DNA of 64,000 bases, from contig NZ_FNYL01000019.1 in assembly GCF_900109045.1 (NCBI RefSeq), positions 1-64,000 on the forward strand. The letters run 5' to 3'. This DNA is from Dyadobacter sp. SG02 (GTDB lineage Bacteria > Bacteroidota > Bacteroidia > Cytophagales > Spirosomataceae). Of the stretch, positions 32,491 through 41,602 are shown piece after piece (positions within the stretch are counted from its first letter, which is position 1; every line of letters starts with the position of its first letter). Both the position numbers and the translations under genes were made by a program. Below the pieces are notes generated by a model. It did no database searches and had not been told where the DNA came from. It saw nothing but the letters and a program-made list of their open reading frames with translations.

Positions 32491-35400
32491 TTAGTGCAGC
32501 AATGCTTCTTCCTCCGCAGCTACTACCGGAGGAGGCGTTTTTTTCTTTTTGGCCATACTCGCAAACAAAACGTACAATCCCGGAATGATGATCACCCCGA
32601 AAATCGTCCCGATGAGCATGCCGCCCGCCGCCGCCGCGCCGATCGACCGGTTCCCGATCGCTCCGGCGCCGGATGCCATTACCAGCGGAATAAGGCCCGC
32701 TACGAATGCAAACGAAGTCATCAGGATCGGGCGGAGACGCTCGGTGGCGCCTTCCAGCACGGCCTCTATGACGGTGCGGCCCTCCTTCTGCCGGATAATG
32801 GCGTATTCCACGATCAGGATGGCGTTTTTACCTAACAGACCAATCAGCATGACGAGCGAAACCTGGGCGTAAATGTTGTTTTCAAGGCCCATTAATTTCA
32901 ATGCAAGGAATGCACCGAAAACACCGGTAGGAAGTGAAAGTATTACCGGCAGCGGCAGTAGGAAACTCTCATATTGCGCCGCAAGCAACAGGTATACGAA
33001 TACCAGACAGATCGCGAAAATGAATATGGCCTGGTTGCCGGAAAGGATTTCCTCCCGCGTCATACCCGACCAGTCATAGGTATAGCCCTTTGGCAAACTG
33101 GTTGCAGCAACTCGCTCGACGGCCTTGATGGCGTCGCCGCTACTGTAACCCGGAGCCGCGTCGCCATTGATCATCGCCGACGTATACATATTATAGCGCG
33201 TCAGCAATTCGGGACCATATACCCTTTCAAGCTTAATGAAAGTCGAGAACGGTACCATTTCGCCCCGGTTGTTTTTGACATATAATTTGAGAATATCCTC
33301 GGGGTTTTTGCGGAAACTCGCGTCGGCCTGCACCATTACCTTGTACATCTGCCCGAAACGGATGAAGTTGGAGGCATAATAACTACCGATCATCGTTTGG
33401 AGCGTACTCATGGCAATGTCGATCGAGACACCTTTTTTAGCAGCAATATCCGAGTCGACGTGGATCATATATTGCGGAAAGCTGGCGTCGAAGCTACTGA
33501 ATGCGGCCGCGATCTCCGGTGTGGCAGCGAGGTCTTTCACAAATCGGTTGGTAACCTCTGCTGTCTTCTGCAAATCCTCATTACCGGAGCGATCCTGAAC
33601 CCTTAGTTCGAAACCGCTGGAATTACCAAAACCAGGAACGGTAGGAGGCGGGAAAAACTGGATTTCGGCATCGGTAATGTGCTTTGTTTTGGCCTCCATT
33701 TCCTTGATCACATCCTGAACCGAAGCTTTCCGCTGGTCCCAGGGTTTCAGGTTGATCATCGCCATTCCATACGACGAGCCCGCAGATTCGGTCAGCAAGC
33801 TGTAACCCGAAAGTGAGGAAACGGATTCGACAGGTTCGAGGCTTTCTGCCACTTTTTGAATTTCATCCAAGACAACTTCGGTCCTTTCGACGGTTGCGCC
33901 CACCGGTGTCGTTACGTTCACGTTGATAACGCCCTGATCTTCCGTAGGGATAAAGCCGCTCGGGAGAATGCTGTTGATACCAAATGTGGCGACACAAAAG
34001 CCGATCAGCAGTCCGATAGTGATCATCCGGCGGCTTACTATGGACGAGAGCAGCTTCCGGTAGCCATTCTGAACACCGTCGTAACCTTTATTGAAGCCAT
34101 CGAAAAACCGGGTAAGCGGGTTTTTCTTCACAGGTTGCCCGTGCGTATTCTTTAACATCAGCGCGCATAATGCGGGCGTGAGCGTGAGGGCATTGATCCC
34201 GGAAATAACAATGGAAATCGCGAGGGTAATGGAGAACTGCCGGTAGAAAATCCCGACCGGGCCTGACATAAATGCAACCGGAACGAATACCGCCGACATT
34301 ACCAGCGTGATCGCGATGATCGCGCCGCTCATTTCCTTCATCGATTCGATGGTCGCTTCCATCGCGTCCAGGTGCTTTTCGGCCATCTTGGCGTGCACCG
34401 CCTCGACGACCACAATGGCATTGTCGACCACAATCCCAATAGCCAGTACCAATGCAAAAAGCGTCAGCAGGTTAATCGAGAAGCCAAACATTTGCATAAA
34501 TGCGAATGTCCCCACCAGTGCCACCGGCACCGCCAGGGCCGGAATGAGCGTCGAGCGGAAGTCCTGCAAAAACAAATACACGATCAGGATCACGAGTATG
34601 AATGCCTCGATGAGCGTACGGATTACCTCGTGAATGGAGGCGTCGAGGAAGCGGGAAACGTCGTAGGACACGAAATAGTCCATTCCGGGCGGAAATGTGG
34701 TCGCTTTAAGCTCCGCCACTTTGGTCTTGATATTTTGAATAACCTCCTGGGCATTGGAGCCCGGGCGTTGTTTGATCATAATCGAAGCGGAAGGACGTCC
34801 ATTCGACTTGGAAGCCATATCATATTCCAGCGTCCCGAATTCGATTTTGGCGACGTCTTTCAGTTTCAGAATAGAACCATCCGGGTTCGAGCGGAGCACG
34901 ATGTTCTCGTACTGTGCGGGTTCGAAGAGCTTCCCTGTATACTTCAATACATATTGCAATACATTCTTTTCACGACCGGAGCTCACGCCGGTTTTGCCGG
35001 GCGCCGCTACCACGTTCTGGTCGCGGATGGCCTGGATCACTTCGTCGGCGGAGACATTATAGCTGTTCATGCGGTCGGGTTGCAGCCATACGCGCATGGA
35101 GTAGTCTTTGCTACCCATGATCTGCGCCCGGCCCACACCGTCGATCCTTTTCAGCTCTTTGAGGATATTGATATCGGCGAAGTTGTACACGAAATCCTCG
35201 CCGACAGTGCTATCGGAGCTCATAATATCGAGATACATGAGCATACTGTTCACCTCTTTTTCGGTGGTTACACCGGCTTTGATGACCTCTTCCGGAAGCT
35301 CGTCGATGACAGTCTGTACGCGGTTTTGCACGTTCACCGCAGCGAGATCGGGGTCGACGCCGACGTTGAAGGAGATATTGATCGTGGTGACGCCGTCGTT

Positions 35401-35649
35401 ACCGGAGACGCTCGTCATGTAAGTCATGCCGGGCACGCCGTTGATCGCCTTTTCGAGCGGAACGGCCACGGCATCCACGCATACTTCCGCATTCGCGCCC
35501 GTGTAGGTGGCCGTTACGACGACCGAGGGTGGAACGATGTCTGGGAATTGGGAAACGGGTAGTTCCAGCACTGCCAGAATACCGAGCAGGGTAATAAATA
35601 TGGAGATGACCAGCGATAAAACCGGTCGCTCAATGAATTTTTGAAACAT
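32491..35649 (-). CDS. RND multidrug efflux permease (HAE1/AcrB family)
   Basis: The 1052-residue protein has the full AcrB layout: MFQKFIERPVLSLVISIFIT at the N-terminus, 12 membrane segments and two large periplasmic loops. Proton-relay acidic residues are visible in LALVLAIGIVVDNAIVVVEA (TM4), and GFIPTEDQGVINVNV marks the second loop. It is a full-length proton-driven pump expelling hydrophobic and amphiphilic drugs; the substrate range cannot be read. The adaptor gene is 29 bp upstream and the channel gene 63 bp downstream. Confidence 0.95.
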   Translation of the reverse strand: MFQKFIERPVLSLVISIFITLLGILAVLELPVSQFPDIVPPSVVVTATYTGANAEVCVDAVAVPLEKAINGVPGMTYMTSVSGNDGVTTINISFNVGVDPDLAAVNVQNRVQTVIDELPEEVIKAGVTTEKEVNSMLMYLDIMSSDSTVGEDFVYNFADINILKELKRIDGVGRAQIMGSKDYSMRVWLQPDRMNSYNVSADEVIQAIRDQNVVAAPGKTGVSSGREKNVLQYVLKYTGKLFEPAQYENIVLRSNPDGSILKLKDVAKIEFGTLEYDMASKSNGRPSASIMIKQRPGSNAQEVIQNIKTKVAELKATTFPPGMDYFVSYDVSRFLDASIHEVIRTLIEAFILVILIVYLFLQDFRSTLIPALAVPVALVGTFAFMQMFGFSINLLTLFALVLAIGIVVDNAIVVVEAVHAKMAEKHLDAMEATIESMKEMSGAIIAITLVMSAVFVPVAFMSGPVGIFYRQFSITLAISIVISGINALTLTPALCALMLKNTHGQPVKKNPLTRFFDGFNKGYDGVQNGYRKLLSSIVSRRMITIGLLIGFCVATFGINSILPSGFIPTEDQGVINVNVTTPVGATVERTEVVLDEIQKVAESLEPVESVSSLSGYSLLTESAGSSYGMAMINLKPWDQRKASVQDVIKEMEAKTKHITDAEIQFFPPPTVPGFGNSSGFELRVQDRSGNEDLQKTAEVTNRFVKDLAATPEIAAAFSSFDASFPQYMIHVDSDIAAKKGVSIDIAMSTLQTMIGSYYASNFIRFGQMYKVMVQADASFRKNPEDILKLYVKNNRGEMVPFSTFIKLERVYGPELLTRYNMYTSAMINGDAAPGYSSGDAIKAVERVAATSLPKGYTYDWSGMTREEILSGNQAIFIFAICLVFVYLLLAAQYESFLLPLPVILSLPTGVFGAFLALKLMGLENNIYAQVSLVMLIGLLGKNAILIVEYAIIRQKEGRTVIEAVLEGATERLRPILMTSFAFVAGLIPLVMASGAGAIGNRSIGAAAAGGMLIGTIFGVIIIPGLYVLFASMAKKKKTPPPVVAAEEEALLH

Positions 35650-35678
35650 AATCTACAATTCAGGTGATAGAAAGAATG

Positions 35679-36827
35679 CTACCGCGCGGTAAGCTCGATT
35701 TTCTCAGCCGACACCGTGTCGGTAGAGACGGTTTTCGGGTTGATCGTCGCCCCGTCGCGCAGGGATTGAAGCCCCTCACATACAATCGTTTCGCCTGATT
35801 CGAGACCTGATTTTACAACATAAAAAGTAGATAACCGGGATTGCGGCACAAAGCTGCGCGTCTTGATCTTGTTATCCTTGCCCAATACATACACAAAGTT
35901 TTTGTCCTGAATTTCGAATGCAGCCTGCTGCGGGATCAGGATCGCATTCTCGACCGTGTTCGTCAGGCGGATGGTGCCAGTCGAGCCATGTTTCAGCAAT
36001 TTTTCCGGGTTCGAGAAGCGTGCGCGGAATGCAATGGAGCCCGTACCCTCATCGAATGCGCCTTCCATGGTTTCGATAATGCCTTTGTGCTTGAAAAATG
36101 AGCCATCGGCGAGTTCCAGTTCTACTACGGCTTGTCTGGTAGCAGCTTTGTCGCGGGCTTTTACATATTCCAGGTATTCGTTTTCGGATACATTGAAATA
36201 TGCGTAAACCGTTTTGATGTCCGACAACGTGGTGAGCAACGTGCCTTCGTCGATCAGGCTACCCATTTTCGTCGGCAGGCGGTCGATCACACCATCGAAT
36301 GGTGCCTTGATCACGGTATGCGCCAATTGAATGGCCGCATTCGACTTTTCAGATTTGGCTTCTTCAATTTTAGCATTGGCTGCGGCGAGTTTTGCCTGCG
36401 CTACTTCCAGTTCGCTTTTAGCGACAACATTCTTATCAACCAGCAGTTTTACACGCTTTACTTCCAACTCGGCGCCTTTCGCGTCGGCAATCGCGCTTTG
36501 CAGGTTAGCCTTTGCTTTGGCCAGCTGCGCTTCATATTCTTCATTGTTAATGCGGAACAAAGTCTGTCCTTTTCTGACTTCCTTACCCTCGTCCACATAC
36601 ACTTCTTCGAGGTAACCTTTCACGCGGGCATATATTTCGACGTTCCGCAGGGCGTGGATGTTGCCTACGTATTCGCGGTGCAGTTCGGTTTTCTGAGGCC
36701 TGAGTTCCGTTACGGGGATGGTAGGAACACTGTCTTTTGTCTCCGAGAGCGTTTCACTTTTCGAAGCACAGCCGTAGGCAAAAATGCTGACGAGCAAAAG
36801 CAGCGGCCATTTTAAGTCTTTCATCAT
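35679..36827 (-). CDS. RND efflux periplasmic adaptor (membrane fusion lipoprotein)
   Basis: The 382-residue protein starts MMKDLKWPLLLLVSIFAYGC (lipobox FAYGC). It has a barrel-sandwich half (VKGYLEEVYVDEGKEVRKGQ), a coiled-coil hairpin rich in Ala/Lys/Glu (about 110-160), the return strand (VIKAPFDGVIDRLPTKMGSL) and a beta-barrel/membrane-proximal C-terminus. It links the inner-membrane pump to the outer-membrane channel. The frame is open to 36959, but that extension lacks any signal and includes a poor composition, so I chose 36827. It is the first of three efflux genes. Confidence 0.93.
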   Translation of the reverse strand: MMKDLKWPLLLLVSIFAYGCASKSETLSETKDSVPTIPVTELRPQKTELHREYVGNIHALRNVEIYARVKGYLEEVYVDEGKEVRKGQTLFRINNEEYEAQLAKAKANLQSAIADAKGAELEVKRVKLLVDKNVVAKSELEVAQAKLAAANAKIEEAKSEKSNAAIQLAHTVIKAPFDGVIDRLPTKMGSLIDEGTLLTTLSDIKTVYAYFNVSENEYLEYVKARDKAATRQAVVELELADGSFFKHKGIIETMEGAFDEGTGSIAFRARFSNPEKLLKHGSTGTIRLTNTVENAILIPQQAAFEIQDKNFVYVLGKDNKIKTRSFVPQSRLSTFYVVKSGLESGETIVCEGLQSLRDGATINPKTVSTDTVSAEKIELTAR

Positions 36828-37015
36828 GATGCGTTTGTATAAATTGGTTGGCGGTAATGCAAGGGGAATAGGAATAGCCCTTTGGCCGTGCGGGAGTGCC
36901 GCGCAGCAAAAGGAATAGCATGAATGTCCGGAGCGGTCCGTATATGCGCGAATGGGCATAACGAGACAGTCCGTCAGCTACGGGAATGGGGGATTAAAGA
37001 ACGCTTGCGGCGAGT

Positions 37016-37435
37016 TCAAAAAGGGCAAAGGCGATGGAGAAAGCTGTAATAATCGGGCAGCGTAATCTCTCCATTGCTAACGAAAAGCAGTTGGACGGAC
37101 TCCCTGATAACTTTGGGAATCCGGGTAATTTCGTACTGGGGCGCTGTTTGTGAAACCAGCGTCAGGAAGCGGTAGGTAGAATGCCGGTGACGTAAAAGAT
37201 CGGAAAGAGATTCTTTCCATTCGGTTTCATCGGCCCTTACGATCGTTTCGTTTTGACAGATCGTATCATCGATTAACACAATATCCCCGCTACCGGGCTT
37301 CTCCTCGATTTCGAAGGGAGAGAACGCCTCGGTTCCTATATCAATCTTGCACGCGACGGCCCTCTGCTGCCCCAGGAGCAGCGAAACGGCGAATTGTGCT
37401 AGCCAGAAAAACAATACAAAAGTTCTTTTTGTCAT
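37016..37435 (-). CDS. Hypothetical secreted protein upstream of the efflux operon
   Basis: A 139-residue protein with a predicted signal peptide (TFVLFFWLAQFAVSLLLGQQ) and a globular rest (GTEAFSPFEIEEKPGSGDIV, PDYYSFLHRLCPF). Two or three cysteines are present, including one in the mature N-terminus and one near the end. I recognise no family. It lies 188 bp upstream of the RND adaptor on the same strand; the spacer shows no gene. Confidence 0.5.
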   Translation of the reverse strand: MTKRTFVLFFWLAQFAVSLLLGQQRAVACKIDIGTEAFSPFEIEEKPGSGDIVLIDDTICQNETIVRADETEWKESLSDLLRHRHSTYRFLTLVSQTAPQYEITRIPKVIRESVQLLFVSNGEITLPDYYSFLHRLCPF

Positions 37436-37795
37436 GATGCTGATGTAGATCAGGTCATTGAAAAATTCATACTTTTATAATGAATTCAAGAATGATTGGA
37501 ACTATTGGGACGGAATTGTGATACAAACGGGTAATAATTCAAATATAACGTTTCAAATGTAGATTGCAAATTTTCGGGATTGTTAATGCATGTTAACAAA
37601 AAATATTTGACTGGTAATGAATGCAAAACCGTGCTTTTTTGTAAGGGAAGTGGTGCGTGAATAGTCTGCTTCAAACTTGTGTTTTTCCGCTCAAACAGAG
37701 ATCTTGGCCTTATAAAAACCCGGGCAGAAAATAATGTAACTTTTTTGGATAAAAGTGTATATTGACAAGACTATCCGGTTGCCCTCAAACACTCA
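37436..37795. other. 360-bp AT-rich intergenic region without a recognised gene
   Basis: This divergent spacer separates the secreted hypothetical gene (minus) from the GNAT gene (plus). It is AT-rich. I found no tRNA, no convincing ORF and no exact TAnnTTTG element; TAACTTTT near 37738 is the nearest. An imperfect TTAAC-type palindrome lies near 37583-37597 (GTTAATGCATGTTAAC). Confidence 0.5.
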
Positions 37796-38851
37796 ATGTT
37801 GCACAGAATGGTCGTTACACCTATATATACGGAACATTTTGTACTGACCAAAATGACGGCCGGAGACGGTGACAAGTATTTCAGGCTGAGCAATAATGCC
37901 AATGTGATGAAATATGTGACGGGCTATTCGCTTACCCGCGAGGAGTCGGATAATATGCTCAAAAGTTTCCTGGAAGAGTACGGGATGGACACGTATTTGG
38001 GGCGATATCTGATCGAGGACAGGCATTCGGGAGCATTGATAGGGGCGGCCAAGCTGGATAAGGTAGGATCGGCGATCGAGATCGGGTACCGGGTCATGGA
38101 GGAGTACTGGGGAAAGGGAGTGGCTACGGAAATCGCCAGGGGGCTCATCCGGTTTTCTCAGAATGTGCTGAAAGCGAGAGATGTAATCGCATTTGTGAAT
38201 GTCAATAACATTGCCTCAATCCGTGTGCTGGAAAAGGCGGGAATGACCAATACAGAGTTGATCGAAGACCTTGATGAAGTCAAGTACAGGTTTAATTATT
38301 CACAAAAAAATGCCTCCCGTATGAAAAAAGTGCTCTACATTATCCTGGGACTCATTGCGTTGGTCCTGATTGCTGCTTTCATTATGCCGAAAGATTACGC
38401 TGTCGAGCGTGAAATCGTTGTAAACAAACCCAAAGCGGAGGTTTTCGAATACCTCAAATCCCTTAAAAAACAGAACGACTGGAGTGTATGGGGGCGTCGC
38501 GATCCGAAGATGGTTAAAACTTTCTCGGGCACCGACGGTACCGTGGGCTTCGTTTCGATGTGGGAGGGTAACGACGAGGTTGGTAAAGGCGAGCAGGAAA
38601 TTACCAAAATTGAAGAAGGCCAGCGCATCGACACCCAGCTGCGTTTCCTGAAACCGTTTGAGAGTACCAGCGACGCTTACATGGTGACGGAAGGCATCGA
38701 TTCGTCATCCACCCGCGTCCGTTGGGGCTTTACCGGTAAAATGCCTATTCCGATGAATATCATGCTTCCTTTTATGAATATGGAGGAAGCAATAGGAAAG
38801 GATTTTCAGGAAGGATTGACGAATCTGAAAGGAATACTTGAAAAACAATGA
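37796..38851 (+). CDS. GNAT acetyltransferase fused in frame to an SRPBCC-family protein (possible two genes)
   Basis: Residues 1-175 are a GNAT acetyltransferase of the RimJ/RimL type (IYTEHFVLTKM, GYRVMEEYWGKGVATEIARG, NIASIRVLEKAGM). From Met176 begins what looks like a complete SRPBCC-family protein, MKKVLYIILGLIALVLIAAF (one membrane segment) then KDYAVEREIVVNKPKAEVFE. At the junction is a run of seven A (38304-38310). With six A the GNAT frame would stop at a TGA overlapping the ATG at 38321 as ATGA, exactly as the next gene overlaps this one. So this may be a true fusion, a frameshifted pair, or slippage. A downstream Met at 37808 is an alternative start. Confidence 0.65.
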   Translation: MLHRMVVTPIYTEHFVLTKMTAGDGDKYFRLSNNANVMKYVTGYSLTREESDNMLKSFLEEYGMDTYLGRYLIEDRHSGALIGAAKLDKVGSAIEIGYRVMEEYWGKGVATEIARGLIRFSQNVLKARDVIAFVNVNNIASIRVLEKAGMTNTELIEDLDEVKYRFNYSQKNASRMKKVLYIILGLIALVLIAAFIMPKDYAVEREIVVNKPKAEVFEYLKSLKKQNDWSVWGRRDPKMVKTFSGTDGTVGFVSMWEGNDEVGKGEQEITKIEEGQRIDTQLRFLKPFESTSDAYMVTEGIDSSSTRVRWGFTGKMPIPMNIMLPFMNMEEAIGKDFQEGLTNLKGILEKQ

Positions 38852-39465
38852 GTAATACCGACCCGCGCATTGATACTTACATTGTCAAATCCGCCAGCTT
38901 TGCCATACCCATACTCGAATACCTGCGCGCGCTCGTACACGAGACGTGCCCGGAAGCGAAGGAGACCATGAAATGGAGCTTCCCGCATTTCGAATACAAG
39001 GGTAGCATCCTTTGCAGCATGGCGTCATTCAAGCAGCATTGCGCATTCGGTTTCTGGCTGGAATCACGCCTCAACGACCCGAATAGCCTGCTTGCCGTGA
39101 ATGGCGAACGGGTAGGCATGGGAAGCCTGGGGAAAATTGCCGGTATGGAAGACCTTCCGGCGGAAGCACACCTGAAAGGGTTTATCCTTGAAGCTATGCG
39201 GCTGATCGACAGCGGCGTGAAGCTGAAAAAGGATAGCAGGCCGCAGGAAACGAAAGAACTTGTCGTTCCGGCCTATGTTACCGAAGCGCTGGCCGACAAT
39301 CCAGCTGCTAAAAGGGTTTTCGAAGGTTTCAGCTATTCCAACAAAAAAGAATATGTGGAATGGTTCGAAGACGCCAAAACCGGGGCCACACGGGAAAAAC
39401 GCATTGCGCAGGCGCTGGAATGGCTGGCAGAAGGAAAGGTACGAAACTGGAAATACGTCAGATAA
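38848..39465 (+). CDS. YdeI/DUF1801-family protein (OmdA-like)
   Basis: The 205-residue protein has an N-terminal DUF1801-like domain (ARxLxH-type: LEYLRALVHETCPEAKETMK, WSFPHFEYKGSILCSMASFK) and a C-terminal YdeI/OmdA-like helical segment (FEGFSYSNKKEYVEWFEDAK). Family knowledge: uncharacterised, sometimes named bacteriocin-protection protein. The start ATG overlaps the previous stop by four bases (ATGA), so it is translationally coupled to the GNAT/SRPBCC gene. A terminator follows at 39469-39496. Confidence 0.78.
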   Translation: MSNTDPRIDTYIVKSASFAIPILEYLRALVHETCPEAKETMKWSFPHFEYKGSILCSMASFKQHCAFGFWLESRLNDPNSLLAVNGERVGMGSLGKIAGMEDLPAEAHLKGFILEAMRLIDSGVKLKKDSRPQETKELVVPAYVTEALADNPAAKRVFEGFSYSNKKEYVEWFEDAKTGATREKRIAQALEWLAEGKVRNWKYVR

Positions 39466-39468
39466 CAA

Positions 39469-39496
39469 AAAAATCCCGGAGCGATCCGGGATTTTT
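39469..39496. terminator. Bidirectional terminator
   Basis: AAAAATCCCGGA (39469-39480) and its exact complement (39485-39496) form a 12-bp stem with a 4-nt loop and T-tracts on both strands. It lies between the YdeI-like stop and the convergent HmuY gene and can serve both. Confidence 0.92.
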
Positions 39497-39518
39497 GCAT
39501 TGAAGGGGTTGGATGTGA

Positions 39519-40100
39519 CTAAAACTTCCCGTCCTCACCCGCAATCGTGTATCTGAAAGTGTAGTAGCTGGACTCTTCCGTAGGCACATCTTCCGGCGCG
39601 CCTTTATAATAGCTGATGATCTCCACCTTGGCCAGTTTGCCGCCGGCGGTTTTGACCAAAAGCGTTCTGCCCGGGATCGGCAGGATCGCGTGGACGCTCA
39701 TATCGTATTTATACCAGCTGTTGCCACTCCCGCCCGGAATGGCGAAACCTGCGTCGCCGTCGGTTTTGTAGCCATCTTTGGGGGCTTCGCTTACCTGGTC
39801 GAAAGGTTTTTCCAAAACGATCGCGCCGCCTTCGCCCGGGCCGCTGGTACCGCTGTTGGTAGCAATGGTGGTTTTGCTGAATGCAATGTCCCAGTTTTTC
39901 GTCTTCGCCTCGGCGGCAGCTATTTCCTTACCGGTTGCAAGACTGAAATAGATGTAGGACTTGGTATTCGCATTCAGATCTTTAATGACTGTGATCTCAG
40001 GTTTCGCAACGGCAACGGGCTGAGTTGCGTAAAAAGAAGCAGTCATCTCCGGCATTGCGGCCAGCATGGAAGCTGAAAGAAAAATGGTTTTGAATATCAT
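39519..40100 (-). CDS. HmuY-family haem-binding protein (short form)
   Basis: The 193-residue protein has an N-terminal signal-like segment and the HmuY core: KSYIYFSLATGKEIAAAE, NWDIAFSKTTIATNSGTSG, ESSYYTFRYTIAGEDG. Family knowledge: HmuY proteins of Bacteroidota capture haem outside the cell and hand it to a TonB-dependent receptor. No canonical lipobox is seen at its N-terminus. It is third in the minus-strand operon after the receptor and a longer HmuY lipoprotein. Confidence 0.83.
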   Translation of the reverse strand: MIFKTIFLSASMLAAMPEMTASFYATQPVAVAKPEITVIKDLNANTKSYIYFSLATGKEIAAAEAKTKNWDIAFSKTTIATNSGTSGPGEGGAIVLEKPFDQVSEAPKDGYKTDGDAGFAIPGGSGNSWYKYDMSVHAILPIPGRTLLVKTAGGKLAKVEIISYYKGAPEDVPTEESSYYTFRYTIAGEDGKF

Positions 40101-40121
40101 AATCTATCGAATTTTAATTCA

Positions 40122-40152
40122 AACGGCTACCAGTCGGAAGCTGATAGCCGTT
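40122..40152 (-). terminator. Weak hairpin between the two HmuY genes
   Basis: AACGGCTACCAG (40122-40133) pairs with CTGATAGCCGTT (40141-40152) with one wobble. On the minus strand only TTTG follows, so at best it reduces expression of the last gene. Confidence 0.45.
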
Positions 40153-40171
40153 CGAACGAAGTTTTTGAGCA

Positions 40172-41566
40172 TTAGGCTCCTTTTTTAACAAGCTTGTATT
40201 CCAATTTAGGCTTGCCGCGCTCGCCGCCGTCGTTCGCGTGGAAGCTCACGAAACGAAGTTTGTAAATGTTGCCGGCCGGATCTTTGATGAGGTAGAAACG
40301 ATCGGTTTTCACGCCCACGGTTCCGCCGGAAGTAACACGCCATTTCGAGCCGATCGCATCCGCAGCCTTGCTGAATGTAATGCCGGTAAGGTTGCTTTCG
40401 GCAAATGCATCGTAAGTAGCGGCGGTGGTGAGTACTTCGGCCGCTTCCACACCTGCGAGGCTGTTGGTAAATACCAGGTCGGAGAAGCCGTAAGGGATCA
40501 GGCCTGCGCCGAAATTGGTGAAATACATGCTGTAACCCCATTTCAGATCCCAGCGGTCTTTCGCGGGCTCTACTTCGACGGTCGCACCTTTTTCAAGCGA
40601 AACAAATTCGAAGTTATAAGCCGCGTCTTTGGTGATATCCAGGGTTTTGAAAGTGGTTTCATTTACTTTGGCATACTGCAATGTATAACCTGTGCCTTTG
40701 CGCAGAATACGTATTTTGTACAAATCAGCCACCGGAAGGACGTCCATCGATCCGCCTTTGCGGTTGAGAATATAAACCTTGTTGTCGGCGTCGGTAGCTG
40801 ATACGGCCGCGATCACAGTTTTGGTAAGGTCGCCGGTAGCGTCGTCAACAAGTGCCAGTTTGCCTGCTCCCTGGCCGATAGCCAATGAATCGGTTTTGAA
40901 ATCCTTATCGGAAACGGCGTTGATATCCGATTTGTTAATGACCAATGCGGAAGCGCCATTAGTACCATTGATCGTCACGCGGAAATCGGCGCCATTGTAA
41001 AATCCAAGATCCCAGCTGCTGCGGAGAACGGGCGTTTGTGCGTTAGCACTCAGGTCGAGGAATACCGAATTGGCGGCGCTGCTACCAGGCTCGCTGCCCG
41101 CGATACCATTCAACTGAATGCTGGTCCCGTCGGAAATGATGGCTTTAAAGCTCAGTTTCAATGCAGAATTGGTGCCAACCAGCACCGGAGTACCTACCGA
41201 AGCGATTTTGAACGCAATGCTCTCGTCGCCATCCAGCAATACACCCGATTTTTTGCTCACTTTGAAAGAAACCGATGATTGTCCGGCAGGTACGGATAAT
41301 GTAATCGTGTTGTTTGCTGCCGCAGGTGTAGTGGTAAACTCGGTGTCGTAAGTCAGCTGTGTCGGGGTTAATGTCACAGAAACGGGTGTAGCGGCATCCA
41401 CTGCCCTCGTAAGCGCGATTTTGATCTCTGTTTCTTCACCTTCAAAACCCTTTTCGGTAGCCTCGAAAGCTGCCAGGTTATCCGGTAGTGGTGGTTCGTC
41501 GTCGCTGCACGCATTGAATGTTCCCAGGAATGCAACTAGTAATAGCGACCGGACTATTTTCTTCAT
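40172..41566 (-). CDS. HmuY-family lipoprotein with an N-terminal Calx-beta-like domain
   Basis: The 464-residue protein has a lipoprotein signal (TFNAC, Cys20 followed by SDDE). Residues 30-150 are a beta-rich, Calx-beta-like domain (FEGEETEIKIALTRAVDA, VSVTLTPTQLTYDTEF, VPAGQSSVSFKVSKKSG). From about 160 to the end are two HmuY-like halves (SWDLGFYNGADFRVTINGTN; DRWDLKWGYSMYFTNFGAGL). It lies 37 bp after the receptor gene and 71 bp before the short HmuY gene, so it is the middle gene of a haem/iron operon. Its role in presenting haem to the receptor is inferred. Confidence 0.85.
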   Translation of the reverse strand: MKKIVRSLLLVAFLGTFNACSDDEPPLPDNLAAFEATEKGFEGEETEIKIALTRAVDAATPVSVTLTPTQLTYDTEFTTTPAAANNTITLSVPAGQSSVSFKVSKKSGVLLDGDESIAFKIASVGTPVLVGTNSALKLSFKAIISDGTSIQLNGIAGSEPGSSAANSVFLDLSANAQTPVLRSSWDLGFYNGADFRVTINGTNGASALVINKSDINAVSDKDFKTDSLAIGQGAGKLALVDDATGDLTKTVIAAVSATDADNKVYILNRKGGSMDVLPVADLYKIRILRKGTGYTLQYAKVNETTFKTLDITKDAAYNFEFVSLEKGATVEVEPAKDRWDLKWGYSMYFTNFGAGLIPYGFSDLVFTNSLAGVEAAEVLTTAATYDAFAESNLTGITFSKAADAIGSKWRVTSGGTVGVKTDRFYLIKDPAGNIYKLRFVSFHANDGGERGKPKLEYKLVKKGA

Positions 41567-41602
41567 AATGTATTGGAGTTATAATGAAAGGGTATTTGAT
41601 TG

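Noticed and set aside
36828..36959. N-terminal extension of the RND adaptor
   Set aside because: The lipoprotein signal starts at MMKDLKW (36827). The extension is cysteine/serine-rich and gives no signal peptide.
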